Positions 7,408 through 7,913 of a DNA stretch of 7,913 nt are shown here, piece by piece. The position numbers were made by a program, and so were the translations under genes. This DNA comes from Pseudomonadota bacterium (GTDB lineage Bacteria > Pseudomonadota > Gammaproteobacteria > Burkholderiales > Burkholderiaceae_D): the NCBI GenBank assembly GCA_023409175.1, contig JAEYIG010000241.1, positions 1-7,913 of the forward strand, given 5' to 3'. Positions within the stretch are counted from its first letter, which is position 1. Each line of letters begins with the position of its first letter. A model generated the notes under the pieces. That model was given only the letters and a program-made list of their open reading frames with translations, was not told the origin of the DNA and did no database searches.

Positions 7408-7913
7408 ATGCAGTGGGAAGTAGTCATCGGTCTTGAAACACATGCACAACTTTCAACCGTTTCAAAAATTTTCAGCGGAGCCTCGACCAGCTTCGGTGCC
7501 GAACCCAATACGCAGGCGTGTCCTGTCGATCTCGCATTGCCGGGTGTATTGCCTGTCATGAACCGGGGTGCCGTCGAAAAAGCCATCCAGTTCGGCCTGG
7601 CGATCGGCGCAGAAGTCGCCCCTCTCTCGGTTTTCGCCCGCAAGAATTATTTTTATCCTGACCTGCCCAAAGGTTACCAGATCAGCCAGTTTGAAAAGCC
7701 TGTCGTCATCGGCGGCAAGCTTAACTGCATTGTCGAGCAAAAAGGCAAAAGCTATATCAAGACCGTCAATCTGACGCGTGCCCATCTGGAAGAAGACGCA
7801 GGCAAATCCCTGCACGAAGAATTCGCCGACATGACCGGTATCGACCTGAACCGTGCCGGTACGCCCCTGCTTGAAATCGTGACTGAGCCGGACATGCGCA
7901 GTGCTGCCGAAGC
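7408..7913 (+). CDS. gatB: Asp-tRNA(Asn)/Glu-tRNA(Gln) amidotransferase subunit GatB (N-terminal part, cut by window edge)
   Basis: GatB binds the mischarged tRNA, activates the side-chain carboxylate with ATP and transfers the ammonia made by GatA. The visible 168 codons belong to the GatB cradle (kinase) domain. Signatures are [11 protein letters not shown] (5-15), SKIFSGAS (19-26), [19 protein letters not shown] (76-94, highly conserved), [13 protein letters not shown] (121-133) and [20 protein letters not shown] (146-165). The frame is still open at the window edge; the C-terminal helical and YqeY-like tail domains lie outside. The ATG at 7408 is fixed by the conserved [10 protein letters not shown] start and the AAGGA 6 nt upstream. 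It lies 88 bp after gatA, separated by two hairpins. Confidence 0.98.
   Translation, partial: MQWEVVIGLETHAQLSTVSKIFSGASTSFGAEPNTQACPVDLALPGVLPVMNRGAVEKAIQFGLAIGAEVAPLSVFARKNYFYPDLPKGYQISQFEKPVVIGGKLNCIVEQKGKSYIKTVNLTRAHLEEDAGKSLHEEFADMTGIDLNRAGTPLLEIVTEPDMRSAAE

Noticed and set aside
7056..7643. A 195-codon minus-strand open frame opposite gatA and gatB
   Set aside because: It spans two conserved genes and their junction on the other strand, has no recognisable product, and is best explained as a shadow.

Overview
This window is a conserved housekeeping region with two divergently transcribed gene clusters around one AT-rich intergenic control region (about 5305-5494). The protein sequences (MreB very close to the E. 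coli type, a complete mreBCD-mrdA-rodA set, and gatCAB directly upstream on the opposite strand) point to a Gram-negative proteobacterium. The gene order and the PBP2, MreC and GatA sequences fit a betaproteobacterium of the Burkholderiales. The GC content looks moderate, lower than Burkholderia or Ralstonia, and resembles an Oxalobacter-like lineage. That placement is inference from memory of homologues; no search was run.

Minus strand, read right to left from 5304 to 1: mreB (actin-like rod-shape filament), an intrinsic terminator, mreC (periplasmic scaffold with one membrane anchor), mreD (polytopic membrane protein), mrdA (PBP2 transpeptidase) and the first 225 codons of rodA (SEDS glycosyltransferase), which leaves the window at base 1. 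Together these encode the elongasome: MreB filaments under the inner membrane, connected through MreC/MreD to the RodA-PBP2 pair that polymerises and crosslinks side-wall peptidoglycan. The spacing is in blocks: mreC-mreD (12 bp) and mrdA-rodA (8 bp) are tightly packed with the Shine-Dalgarno sequence running out of the upstream stop codon, while mreB/mreC (89 bp) and mreD/mrdA (82 bp) are separated by leaders. The first of these leaders holds a strong terminator hairpin.

Plus strand, 5495 to 7913: gatC, gatA and the first 168 codons of gatB, the three subunits of the tRNA-dependent amidotransferase that converts Asp-tRNA(Asn) and/or Glu-tRNA(Gln) to Asn-tRNA(Asn)/Gln-tRNA(Gln). The gatA-gatB junction (88 bp) holds two hairpins and a good Shine-Dalgarno sequence before gatB. 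gatC and gatA have no obvious one.

I found no mobile element, CRISPR array, RNA gene, phage gene or defence system, and nothing that looks like a novel system. The points worth a second look are regulatory: attenuation between mreB and mreC, a possible 15-codon leader peptide in front of gatC, candidate promoters in the divergent region, stop-codon/Shine-Dalgarno overlaps, and an acidic C-terminal tail on PBP2.
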